A stretch of 43,195 nt of DNA from Micromonospora sp. 15K316 (GTDB lineage Bacteria > Actinomycetota > Actinomycetes > Mycobacteriales > Micromonosporaceae), in the NCBI RefSeq assembly GCF_004348525.1, contig NZ_SMKG01000027.1, positions 1-43,195 on the forward strand. The letters are read 5' to 3'. Of this stretch, positions 1 through 8,641 are shown piece after piece. The translations under genes were made by a program, and so were the position numbers. The notes below the pieces were generated by a model, which saw nothing but the letters and a program-made list of their open reading frames with translations, searched no databases and was not told where the DNA came from. The number at the start of each line of letters is the position of its first letter. The stretch's first letter is position 1.

Positions 1-3000
1 GGCCCCCGGCACGTGCCGGACCGGCGCGCCCACACCCCCGCGCTCACCACCCTGGAGCCCACGCGGCGTACCCGGACCGACCCCGGACCGGTGACGCCGC
101 TGAACGCGACGACGAGCCAGCCGTGGCAGGTGCGGCAGCGGCTGGCGAGCATGTCCGCGGCGGACCTGCGCACGTACCGGCGGTGGGCGGACGAGGTGAT
201 CGCGGAACGGCAGCGGCAACCGGGCGTCCGCGCCACCGTCGACACGCTCGCGCCCGTGCACCGCGCCGAGCTCGTCGACCGCGTGGTGGACCTGCTCCGG
301 ACGAACGACCACTTGGAGCGGCACGAGACCGAGCGGCTGGCGGGCGACCTGATCGGCCGGTTCCTGCGGGAGGGGCCCGCGCCGCTGCCCGCGCCGCCTT
401 TCCGGCGTGATCTCGACAGCACCTTCGTCTTCGACCCGGGAGCGATCGAGGTCCCCTGGGCGAACCGGGCCCAGCTGGACGCCTACGTCCGCTCGATCGC
501 GGCCGAGTCGGCGAGGCGAACCGCCGGGGGACTGCCGCCGCTGCGCCTGCACGTGGAGGTCGGCCCGGGCCAGAGCACCCGGCTCGTCGACCGGCTCGTC
601 GAACAGCTGCTGCCCGCGCGGCCCGGCGCGGACGGCACCCGCCGGGGGCCCGGTCGGCGGATCGCCGACTCCCGGGCGGCCCGGCTCACCGCGACCCTCC
701 GGGAGCTGCTGGCGAGGCACGGCGGTGCGGACGACGCCGTCGAGTTCACCAGTCGCGTCACGACCGCGCCGCTGCCGGGCGCCGGGCCGCTCGGCCGCGG
801 TCCGGCTCGGGACTGGGCACGGATCTGGGTCGGCGTGCCGGCGGGCGAGAACGGCCGCGGCGGCGGCGCCGGCACGACCGCCCGGGACGGGCGGGGCGAC
901 CAGCGTTGGGACCCCTGGACCCCGGAGGAGGGAGTCTCGCCGGAGCCGTCCCGGGCCCGCTCGGACTCGCCGGCGGGCGGACGCCGTCGGGGCCGCCGGG
1001 CGCGGCAGGTCACCGCGCGCGGCACCACCGGCTCGCGCGCCGGGGCGCCGCGCACCCCCCGGGCGACGGCGCGTCCGACCCGGCCCGGCTCCTCGCGCCC
1101 GGGCGGCTCCGCGCAGCGTCCGGCGGACGCCACAGGTTCCGGGACGTCGACGTCGCCGCCCGGCAGCGCGCTCACCTCCGCCGACGCCGACGGCGCGCTC
1201 CACGCCTACCTGGCGTTCCGGGCGAACGCGCTGCCCGCCCTGACCGGCGAAGCCGCGCCTCCGGTGACCGACGATCTCTCCTGGGCCACCCGGCCCGGGG
1301 CCCTCGCGCGGCCCACCGCGGACGTTCTCGACCGCTTCGGGCTGCGCGCGGTGGTGGCCCAGGAGAGCAGCCTCTACGCCGCGATCGCCGCCACGCTCAC
1401 CCACTACCAACTGCCCGGCGGCGACCTGCTCACCCGCCAACCGCCCGACGCGTGGCCGGCCACCATCGCGGGAATGATCCTGGCGGAGCTGCGGGGCGAC
1501 GACACCCCGGGCCCGCGCATCGGCCTCGACCACACCGACGAGGCGACCGTCCGCGAGGTGACCACCTGGATCGCCGACGGCATGCCGCAGGATCGGGTGC
1601 CGGCGGCGATCCTCGCCGCGCTGAACCTCGACGAGGGGGCGGACGGCAACCTCCAGGCGATGCTCACCCTCACCGCCAACCTGATCGAGCGCCCGATCGC
1701 GATGGTCTTCCCCAACGGGGAGACGATCCTCACCGGCCCCACCGACCAGGGGCGGGGGGCCGTCCTCCTGGTCGCCACCGACGACGGCGAGCTGCTCGCC
1801 ACCACCCCCCGCACCGCCGCGCCGGCACTGCTGCGGGCCGACGCCGACCAGGTCCTGGTCACCCAGGACGCCGGCGCGGCCGGGCATCTGCCCAGCGACG
1901 TCGCATCCTTCAGCGTCCTGCACCTGTTCCTGCAGAGCGTGCTCGGCGACGGTGCCGAGGTGCCGCTCCCGGCACCCGACACGGCCGCCGAATCCCTGCC
2001 GGACGCGCTCGCCGGAACCGCCACGGCGACCGGCGACAACCTCGCCGACCTGCTACGCCGGACCCGGGCCGCCGCGGCGGCCGCCCCGACGCCCCCCGCG
2101 CCGGACCCGGCGAGCTGGAACGTGTTGCCACCGGATTCGACGACGGTGAACCGGCTGACCGGGTTCCAGGCCGCCCGGCTGACCGAGGCCGGCGTCGGCG
2201 CGGTGTGGACCGCTCCCGGCTCCGACGCGCTGTTCGAGGCGCTGCTGCAGGCCGCGGCGCACGGCCAGCCGGGGCTCGCCGGGCTCGCCGGGTGGACCGC
2301 GCCCGCGCTGCGCCACGCCTTCGCCACGCTGCTGCAGGCCGACCTGGCGGCCACCGGCGGCGCCGCCGCTCCCCTGCTGGGCCTCTCGCCGCAGGTCCTC
2401 GGGGCACGACGCGACAACGTCCTCCAGTGGATCACGAGCCTCACCACGCCGGGCGCGCCGCTGCCCGCACAGACGCCCGGGCGGATCGCGCGGGTCCTCG
2501 CCCAGCTTCTCGGGGTGCGGGTGGAGCTAGTCCACCCCGACGGGGTCCAGGTCGTGCCGCGCAACCGCACCGCCGCCCTCGATCTGACCGACGCGCCGGT
2601 GCTACGTCTGGTGGTGACGGCCGACGGCCACGTGATGCCCACCGTGCCGGTGCCCGATCGACACGACGCGATCCGCCGGCCCGCCGGCGTCGAGGGCGAT
2701 CCCGTGGACGCGGCGCCGAAGCGGGAGGCGGGCTCGCCGGAGGCCTCCGGCAGCGAGCCGGCGGCGGCGACGGTACGCCCGCCGACGCCGGACTCGATCG
2801 TGCACACCATCGGCATCCCGCACCGGACCCTGCCCCACCTCGACGAGGTGGTCGACCGGATCGTGGCGGCCGTACGGGCCCGCGGCGTGCAGGTGCCGGA
2901 GAACGAGCGCACGGTGCTCGGGCCCCGCCTGCTCAGCAACTACCGGGAACTCGTCGGCGGCGGCCACCTCGTGCAGATCGGCCCGGTCGAGGTGCTGGTC

Positions 3001-6000
3001 CGGCTCGACCCGACCGACCCCGCGCTCGCGCCCGATCCCGCGTACGCGCATCCGGGGCGGCCCCCGATCGACGACTGGGACGCGGCGGACGACGGCTCGA
3101 CCGGCGCGGACGAGAAGGGCAAGGGGCGCAGCGTTCCGTTCGACCGGAACAAGATCTACCACGCGAACCAGGCGACCACCGGTGGCTTCAACACGGGCGG
3201 GACCTCGCACACCAACACGGGGCAGGCGGGCGCGCTGCGCGCCGGCTTCGGGTTCGGGATGGGCGTCGGCATCGCGCCGGGGCTGCTCCAGGTGGTCCGG
3301 TTCGGGGTGAACGTCGCCGGCACGGCGAACAAGGTCGACCGCAGCACGACCAACGTCAAGGACGCCGAGTCGGGCCGGGTGGAGGACAACCGGATCGACT
3401 CGACGCTGGTCTCCTACACCCCGAACTGGACGCTGCGGGTCCGCACCGACACCTCGGAGTGGACGCTGCGGGGGCGCGAACACACCTCGCCGACCTGGGC
3501 GGAGACCCCGCTGGAGTGGTCCAGCGCGGACGAGCATCCGACCGGCCAGGAGTCCCTGGAGGTGTGGATCCCCGACCACTACCTGGAGGACGGCAAGCCG
3601 CAGGTGACGGCGGCGCCACCCGCCGACCCGCGGCTGCGGGCGGAGTTCGAGGCTCGGCAGCGGCGGCTCCCGGACACCTACCACGCCACCGGGCTCACCG
3701 GCCTGCCCGAGCTCTACCACCAGATCGTGGACGGGTTGCGGGACATGGGCCTGGAGCTCGCCGCGGACGGCCCGGAGCGCCGCGAGCTGCGGCAGACCCT
3801 CTGGAAGCTGGGCATCAACCTCGACGCGGCGGTCAACGACCGGGAAGAGGGCTACCCGATCACGCTGCACGACAAGCACGGCGACGTGGTCGCCCAGGTG
3901 AACGTGCACACCAGCCGGATCCCGGGCGCGGTGGAGCGCCAGGGCGCCACCAGCGCCAAGTCGCACATCGAGCGGGTCAGCACCGCGATCATCGCGCACA
4001 GCGGGAGTTCGGCGCTGGCGAACCAGAGCGAGCTGCGGGTCAACGGCGAGCTCAACTTCGTACCCGCGCCGGGACTGGTGCTGGGGCCGAACGTCGGCTT
4101 CGGCTGGAGCTGGACCAACCAGGACGCGATCAACGCCGGACGTACCGGCATCTGGGTGCACGTCTCGCGGTACACCGGCCGGACCGCCGGTTACCGGGCC
4201 TCGCTGCGGCACTCGGCCACCCTGTCCACGACGAGCCGTCCCGACGCGGAGCCGCGGCCTATCGCCGGTGTCACCGGGACGGCACTGCTGCGCCTTCCGG
4301 AGCCGGACGCGTTCGCGCACGGGTTCCCGGTCGACGTCACGTCCTTCCGTCAGCCGCTGCCGGCCGGGACGTCGACCGTCCCCTACGCCCCGGGGCTGAT
4401 CGACGACGGCAGCACGCCGGCGAGGGAGCTGCACGACGCGATCCTGCCGCACCACGTGGCGCGGGGCCGCGGCATCGGCATGGGGCTGGCCAAGGTCGAC
4501 GACCACGTGGCCATGCGGCTGCGGCAGCAGATCCTGGCCGAACTGCGCCGCACCGGGTACGTCCCGCACCGCGCGCGGCACCCGTTCGCCGCGCGGACGA
4601 AGCTCGGCACGGATGTGCACATCGGCCACAACAGCCGGTTCGCGAACCTCTCCGACGTCAACAAGTTCGTCTCCAGCAACGCCTTCTCCGCCTACTACGA
4701 CCAGCTCCACCAGGACGGGTTCTCCTTCACGCTGCGCGGCGACCCGAAGGAGGGGCGGCTGCGGCAGGCCCGAGTGACGGTGGAGGCGATCCAGGACCCC
4801 GCCGAGCTGGGCCGGCGCGGCGAGAACAACAACTCCGCCCACCTTCAGCGTCAGACCAGTGAGTACCACCTCGTGAACCTGTCGATCGGCGGCAGCGCCG
4901 GCTCGTACTCCGCGAGCGGGTCGCGGACGCTCTCCGTCGGCCCCCGCTTCTCGGCAGGCGTGCGGCTGATGCAGACCTGGGGCATCGGGCTGGAGTACGC
5001 CTACACGAAGGGCGCGTCGCAGACCGCCGGTCGGGTGCTCAACGAGCCCCAGTTGCTGGAGTATCCGGGCGCCTCGAACGAGTTCCGGCTGCCGAGCCGG
5101 TTCCGGGCCCGCGTCGAGTACGGCCACTGGACCCGCCGGCGCCGGCCGGACGGCGCGGCGCGCCGGTTCCGCGGTGGTGGGCGCACCTGGAACAGCGGTG
5201 AGGTCGCGGGCACCTCCACGGTGCATCTGATTCCCACGATCAACACGCAGCGCCTGGACACGGCGCCGACGGGCGAGCCCACCGACCCGAGCGTGATGGA
5301 GCACGCGGTCGTCTACTACCTGGACGCGACAGGTCTGCTCCCGGCGGCCCGGAACCTCCAGCCCACGCTGACCGGTCCGGGCCGGCCGGGTGACGAGGAC
5401 GTGGCGAACTTCGTCAGCACGGTGTCCGTGCGGTCGTACCTGAAGGAGATCCTGGCCGACGAGTACGGCTCCGAGAACTTCTTCAAGTCCGGGTTCCTCG
5501 GCCACAAGCAGGGTGCGCTCGGGGTGCACGGCGAGCTCGGCGCCAGCGCCTTCGTCGGCGCCACGCCCGACAAGTTCGTCGCCGGTCTGATCAAGCTCTT
5601 CCTCAACCAGACCTCCCACTCGCGCAGCAGCGGCCACGGGATCAAGTTCTCGGGCGACGACAAGCTCAAGGTCCCGCTCTCCGACGTCGACAACCTCGCC
5701 TCGATCGCGGGCCAGAGCTCCGCCTGGTTCAGGTTCGGCTGGAACAAGTCGACGTCGATGTCGCGCACCGGCGGCAAGGAGATCCTGGAGCTGAGCTTCC
5801 ACCGGGCGTACGCCTTCACGAGCACCGTCGACCTGACGGTGAGCGGGGTCCGCGAGGCGCACGGGAAGTTCCGGCCCACGGGGGTGGACCGGCCCGACCC
5901 GGAGCACGTGGGCCCGCGTCCGATGGTCTACCTGCTGCCGGAGCCGGTGGCGCTCGCCCGGTACGGCGAGGGGCGCGTGCCCGTCGACCACGACCAGCTG

Positions 6001-8562
6001 ATGGACGCGCTGCGGCGGTGGAGGGACGGAAACGGGGATCCCGAGGAGCGGCTCCAACTGAGCGCGCGGGTGGTGGGCGCCGTCCTGGACCGGATGGACC
6101 GGGAGGCGGAGGGGCTGCCGGCGGACCCGTACCGGGAGGAGCGGGCGGCGTTGCGGCTCCTGCTGACCGATCCCCGCCACGACGCCCTCAGCAACCGTCT
6201 GCTGGAGCTCGGGCTGAACAGCGCCGACGAGCTGAACATCCCCGACTACCTGGAGCCGGGCGGTCCGGTCAACCTGGGGCACAGCGGCATCGACTCGTTG
6301 ACGTTCCACCGGCCCGCCCCGGCCGATCCGCCCGCCCCGGCCGGGGCGGGCGGATCGGCCGCCCCCGGGACCACTCCGGACACGCGCGCCCCGGCGGTCG
6401 TTCCGGCTCCGGCCCGGCGGACGATCCGCCCGATCGAGATCCTGCGGGAGGCGATCGAGAAGGCGGCGCCCGGCCTGCTCGGTGCCCACCGTACGCAGTG
6501 GACGCCGAACAAGGCGGACCGCGGCGGTCTGGAGCTGTGGTACCGCCGCGTCGTCGGCGAGAAGGTGGTGATGGGGCAGCTCGTCGGTGGCCTCGACGTG
6601 ATCGACGGCCTCTTCTCGGGAACCCGGCTGCAACCGATGAGCGAGGACCTCCTGCAGCTGCACGGCGTCACGCTGCTCCTGGCCAACCGGGTCGGCCCGC
6701 TCCTCGCCGACGTGGTGGAGATCAAACTGAATCTGACGCTGACCTCCCGCCCGGAGATCTTCGACTTCGTCGACAGGTCCGGCATCGAGAACTACAGCCA
6801 CGCGCACAGCGGGCAGAGCGAGGGCCGGTCGAAGGGCGTCTCCTACGGCTTCTCGCCGGCCAAGACCGAGCTCGGCGGCGCGGGGAACACCTCGAACACC
6901 AGCGGCGCCCTCGACGCCAACTTCTCCGGCGGCACCAGCTCCGGCGTGACCCAGTCGCACCAGAGCACCGAGGAACAGACCGTGTACGACTGGGTAGCCC
7001 ACTACCTCGCCCGCTCGGGGGTCTCGTTCGACGTCGAGGTCACCCGCCTCAACATGCCCAACCGGCCGGTGAACAACCTGCTCACCGACGTCTACCGGCA
7101 CATGACGGGGCGCAACGAGCCGGTGCGGCGTACCTTCGACGGCGAGCTGGTGCTGAAGCTGCCGCACAGCATCGCCGAGGCCCGTCGCCTGCCGCGCTCC
7201 CTCGACGAGGGCGACCTGAAGCCGCTCACCCGGCTGCCGGGCGACAAGTACATCGTCAGCGCCCGCCTCGACGACGCGCTCACCGTCGGGTGGGACCTGC
7301 TGGGCCGGATGTTCGGCACCGAGGCCAACGACGCCACGTTCCGCTCGGCGGTCACCCTGCAACCGCTGCTCTCGCCGAGCCACCTCAGCAACTTCCTGCA
7401 CAAGGCGGTCGCGGGTCGACGCCACAAGCTCGCCGACGACATCTTCCTGCCCGGCCACTCCCGTACCCGGGCGAGCCTGTACCTGGTGGGCGACCTCTAC
7501 CACCTCAAGGTGCTCTACCCCATCGAGGGCAGCGGCACCGGCCGGTACGCCAAGGACCAGGCCGGTACGAGCGTCAGCGCGAACCGGAGCCACCTGCGCG
7601 GCGCCCTGGTGGGCGGGGTCAACCAGGGCCAGCCGCTCGGGGTGAACGACGCGGCGCCACCGACCGCTCCGGCGCACACGCACAGCAGTTCGATGAACAC
7701 CGAGCAGTCCCGCGTCGCGCCGCGCGGGGACGGCATCGGGCAGACCGTGAACTACCGCTACGAGCAGCACCTCAAGCAGCAGGGGCGGCTCTACGCGGTC
7801 GAGATGCGGTTCAAGGGACATCTCGAGGCGGAGCGCACCGAGGAGGGCATCGGGTCCATTCCCAACGGCAGGTTCGTCAGCGACCCGATCGTCGGTCCGG
7901 TCTACGCCCAGCTCTTCGGGTACGAGGTGGTGGACCTGCTGGAGCAGTTGGAGGGCTCGGCCGATCCGGGCCCGGCGAGCGACCCGAGCGAGTGGCCCCG
8001 GCCCGACGCGCACACCCCGCGCCACAACCTCGACCAACTGTTCAGCGGGGCGCTACGGCTCGGCGGGGACCACCTCACCGTCGCCGAGGAGATCTCCCGC
8101 TACATCCGCGGCCACGCCCGCACCGACCAGGTCGTCCTCTCCTCCTCCGTCTCCCGGCAGGTCTACGAGCGGTACCTGGTCGTCGAGGAGTGGGCGATCG
8201 ACCAGCTCGAGTCGCGCGATCCCGCGGCGGCCGAGCGGCTGCGGCGGCAGCGCGGCGAGGCTCGCTACCAGCTCATGTGGCAGATGGCCGGCATCGCGTC
8301 GCCGCCGCCGTCGCAGATCGCCGCGGTACGCGACCGCACCGCCGCCCTGATCGACCTGGTGCGCGAGCACGACGCCGGGCTCACCCCGCCCGACGGGTTC
8401 GCCGCCGAGACGTACGACCCGGTGCTCACCGCCCGGCTCGTCGCGCACAACCTGCGTCGGTACGTGCACCTGACGGTGACCCTCACCGACGGCAGCCGGG
8501 TCCGTCTCCGCATCGATCCCACCGGGCACGTGGTACGGGCCGACGAGCCGGAGCCGGCCTGA
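1..8562 (+). CDS. Giant multidomain repeat protein (5' end possibly outside window)
   Basis: The frame is open from base 1; the first in-window start is GTG at 13 (2,849 residues from there), and no ribosome binding site can be judged, so the true start may lie upstream. Numbering is from GTG 13. Residues 138-250 (FVFDPG ... RRIADSRAARL) have the spacing of a degenerate OmpA-C domain. Residues about 290-390 are an Arg/Pro/Gly-rich, probably disordered linker. Residues about 440-600 and 725-880 look like two OTU-type modules with Cys replaced (QESSLY at 450-455; GSDALF at 736-741). From residue 1048 to about 2,630 runs a Gly/Ser- and aromatic-rich beta region with about six similar modules. 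No signal peptide or membrane helix is visible. Architecture resembles giant actinobacterial polymorphic-toxin-like proteins, but I see no toxin domain. Function unknown. Confidence 0.85.
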   Translation, partial: GPRHVPDRRAHTPALTTLEPTRRTRTDPGPVTPLNATTSQPWQVRQRLASMSAADLRTYRRWADEVIAERQRQPGVRATVDTLAPVHRAELVDRVVDLLRTNDHLERHETERLAGDLIGRFLREGPAPLPAPPFRRDLDSTFVFDPGAIEVPWANRAQLDAYVRSIAAESARRTAGGLPPLRLHVEVGPGQSTRLVDRLVEQLLPARPGADGTRRGPGRRIADSRAARLTATLRELLARHGGADDAVEFTSRVTTAPLPGAGPLGRGPARDWARIWVGVPAGENGRGGGAGTTARDGRGDQRWDPWTPEEGVSPEPSRARSDSPAGGRRRGRRARQVTARGTTGSRAGAPRTPRATARPTRPGSSRPGGSAQRPADATGSGTSTSPPGSALTSADADGALHAYLAFRANALPALTGEAAPPVTDDLSWATRPGALARPTADVLDRFGLRAVVAQESSLYAAIAATLTHYQLPGGDLLTRQPPDAWPATIAGMILAELRGDDTPGPRIGLDHTDEATVREVTTWIADGMPQDRVPAAILAALNLDEGADGNLQAMLTLTANLIERPIAMVFPNGETILTGPTDQGRGAVLLVATDDGELLATTPRTAAPALLRADADQVLVTQDAGAAGHLPSDVASFSVLHLFLQSVLGDGAEVPLPAPDTAAESLPDALAGTATATGDNLADLLRRTRAAAAAAPTPPAPDPASWNVLPPDSTTVNRLTGFQAARLTEAGVGAVWTAPGSDALFEALLQAAAHGQPGLAGLAGWTAPALRHAFATLLQADLAATGGAAAPLLGLSPQVLGARRDNVLQWITSLTTPGAPLPAQTPGRIARVLAQLLGVRVELVHPDGVQVVPRNRTAALDLTDAPVLRLVVTADGHVMPTVPVPDRHDAIRRPAGVEGDPVDAAPKREAGSPEASGSEPAAATVRPPTPDSIVHTIGIPHRTLPHLDEVVDRIVAAVRARGVQVPENERTVLGPRLLSNYRELVGGGHLVQIGPVEVLVRLDPTDPALAPDPAYAHPGRPPIDDWDAADDGSTGADEKGKGRSVPFDRNKIYHANQATTGGFNTGGTSHTNTGQAGALRAGFGFGMGVGIAPGLLQVVRFGVNVAGTANKVDRSTTNVKDAESGRVEDNRIDSTLVSYTPNWTLRVRTDTSEWTLRGREHTSPTWAETPLEWSSADEHPTGQESLEVWIPDHYLEDGKPQVTAAPPADPRLRAEFEARQRRLPDTYHATGLTGLPELYHQIVDGLRDMGLELAADGPERRELRQTLWKLGINLDAAVNDREEGYPITLHDKHGDVVAQVNVHTSRIPGAVERQGATSAKSHIERVSTAIIAHSGSSALANQSELRVNGELNFVPAPGLVLGPNVGFGWSWTNQDAINAGRTGIWVHVSRYTGRTAGYRASLRHSATLSTTSRPDAEPRPIAGVTGTALLRLPEPDAFAHGFPVDVTSFRQPLPAGTSTVPYAPGLIDDGSTPARELHDAILPHHVARGRGIGMGLAKVDDHVAMRLRQQILAELRRTGYVPHRARHPFAARTKLGTDVHIGHNSRFANLSDVNKFVSSNAFSAYYDQLHQDGFSFTLRGDPKEGRLRQARVTVEAIQDPAELGRRGENNNSAHLQRQTSEYHLVNLSIGGSAGSYSASGSRTLSVGPRFSAGVRLMQTWGIGLEYAYTKGASQTAGRVLNEPQLLEYPGASNEFRLPSRFRARVEYGHWTRRRRPDGAARRFRGGGRTWNSGEVAGTSTVHLIPTINTQRLDTAPTGEPTDPSVMEHAVVYYLDATGLLPAARNLQPTLTGPGRPGDEDVANFVSTVSVRSYLKEILADEYGSENFFKSGFLGHKQGALGVHGELGASAFVGATPDKFVAGLIKLFLNQTSHSRSSGHGIKFSGDDKLKVPLSDVDNLASIAGQSSAWFRFGWNKSTSMSRTGGKEILELSFHRAYAFTSTVDLTVSGVREAHGKFRPTGVDRPDPEHVGPRPMVYLLPEPVALARYGEGRVPVDHDQLMDALRRWRDGNGDPEERLQLSARVVGAVLDRMDREAEGLPADPYREERAALRLLLTDPRHDALSNRLLELGLNSADELNIPDYLEPGGPVNLGHSGIDSLTFHRPAPADPPAPAGAGGSAAPGTTPDTRAPAVVPAPARRTIRPIEILREAIEKAAPGLLGAHRTQWTPNKADRGGLELWYRRVVGEKVVMGQLVGGLDVIDGLFSGTRLQPMSEDLLQLHGVTLLLANRVGPLLADVVEIKLNLTLTSRPEIFDFVDRSGIENYSHAHSGQSEGRSKGVSYGFSPAKTELGGAGNTSNTSGALDANFSGGTSSGVTQSHQSTEEQTVYDWVAHYLARSGVSFDVEVTRLNMPNRPVNNLLTDVYRHMTGRNEPVRRTFDGELVLKLPHSIAEARRLPRSLDEGDLKPLTRLPGDKYIVSARLDDALTVGWDLLGRMFGTEANDATFRSAVTLQPLLSPSHLSNFLHKAVAGRRHKLADDIFLPGHSRTRASLYLVGDLYHLKVLYPIEGSGTGRYAKDQAGTSVSANRSHLRGALVGGVNQGQPLGVNDAAPPTAPAHTHSSSMNTEQSRVAPRGDGIGQTVNYRYEQHLKQQGRLYAVEMRFKGHLEAERTEEGIGSIPNGRFVSDPIVGPVYAQLFGYEVVDLLEQLEGSADPGPASDPSEWPRPDAHTPRHNLDQLFSGALRLGGDHLTVAEEISRYIRGHARTDQVVLSSSVSRQVYERYLVVEEWAIDQLESRDPAAAERLRRQRGEARYQLMWQMAGIASPPPSQIAAVRDRTAALIDLVREHDAGLTPPDGFAAETYDPVLTARLVAHNLRRYVHLTVTLTDGSRVRLRIDPTGHVVRADEPEPA

Positions 8563-8591
8563 CCGCCGGTGGTGTCGGCGCCGTCACGCGC

Positions 8592-8624
8592 GGAGGGAGC
8601 GCCCCCACCGGGGACGCCCCCTCC
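8592..8624. terminator. GC hairpin between convergent genes
   Basis: GGAGGGAGCG pairs with CGCCCCCTCC with a single A-C mismatch, and an inner CCCC/GGGG extends the stem. It lies 29 bases past the giant gene's stop and 17 bases from the stop of the opposing peptidase gene, so it probably ends transcription from both sides. There is no U tract, as is common in actinomycetes. Confidence 0.55.
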
Positions 8625-8641
8625 GACCTCGAACGTGCCGG

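Noticed and set aside
2602..8037. 1,811-residue open frame on the minus strand inside the giant gene
   Set aside because: It is the usual high-GC shadow frame: Val/Arg/Gly/His-rich, no domains, no ribosome site. The plus-strand frame has the proper third-position GC bias and recognisable motifs.
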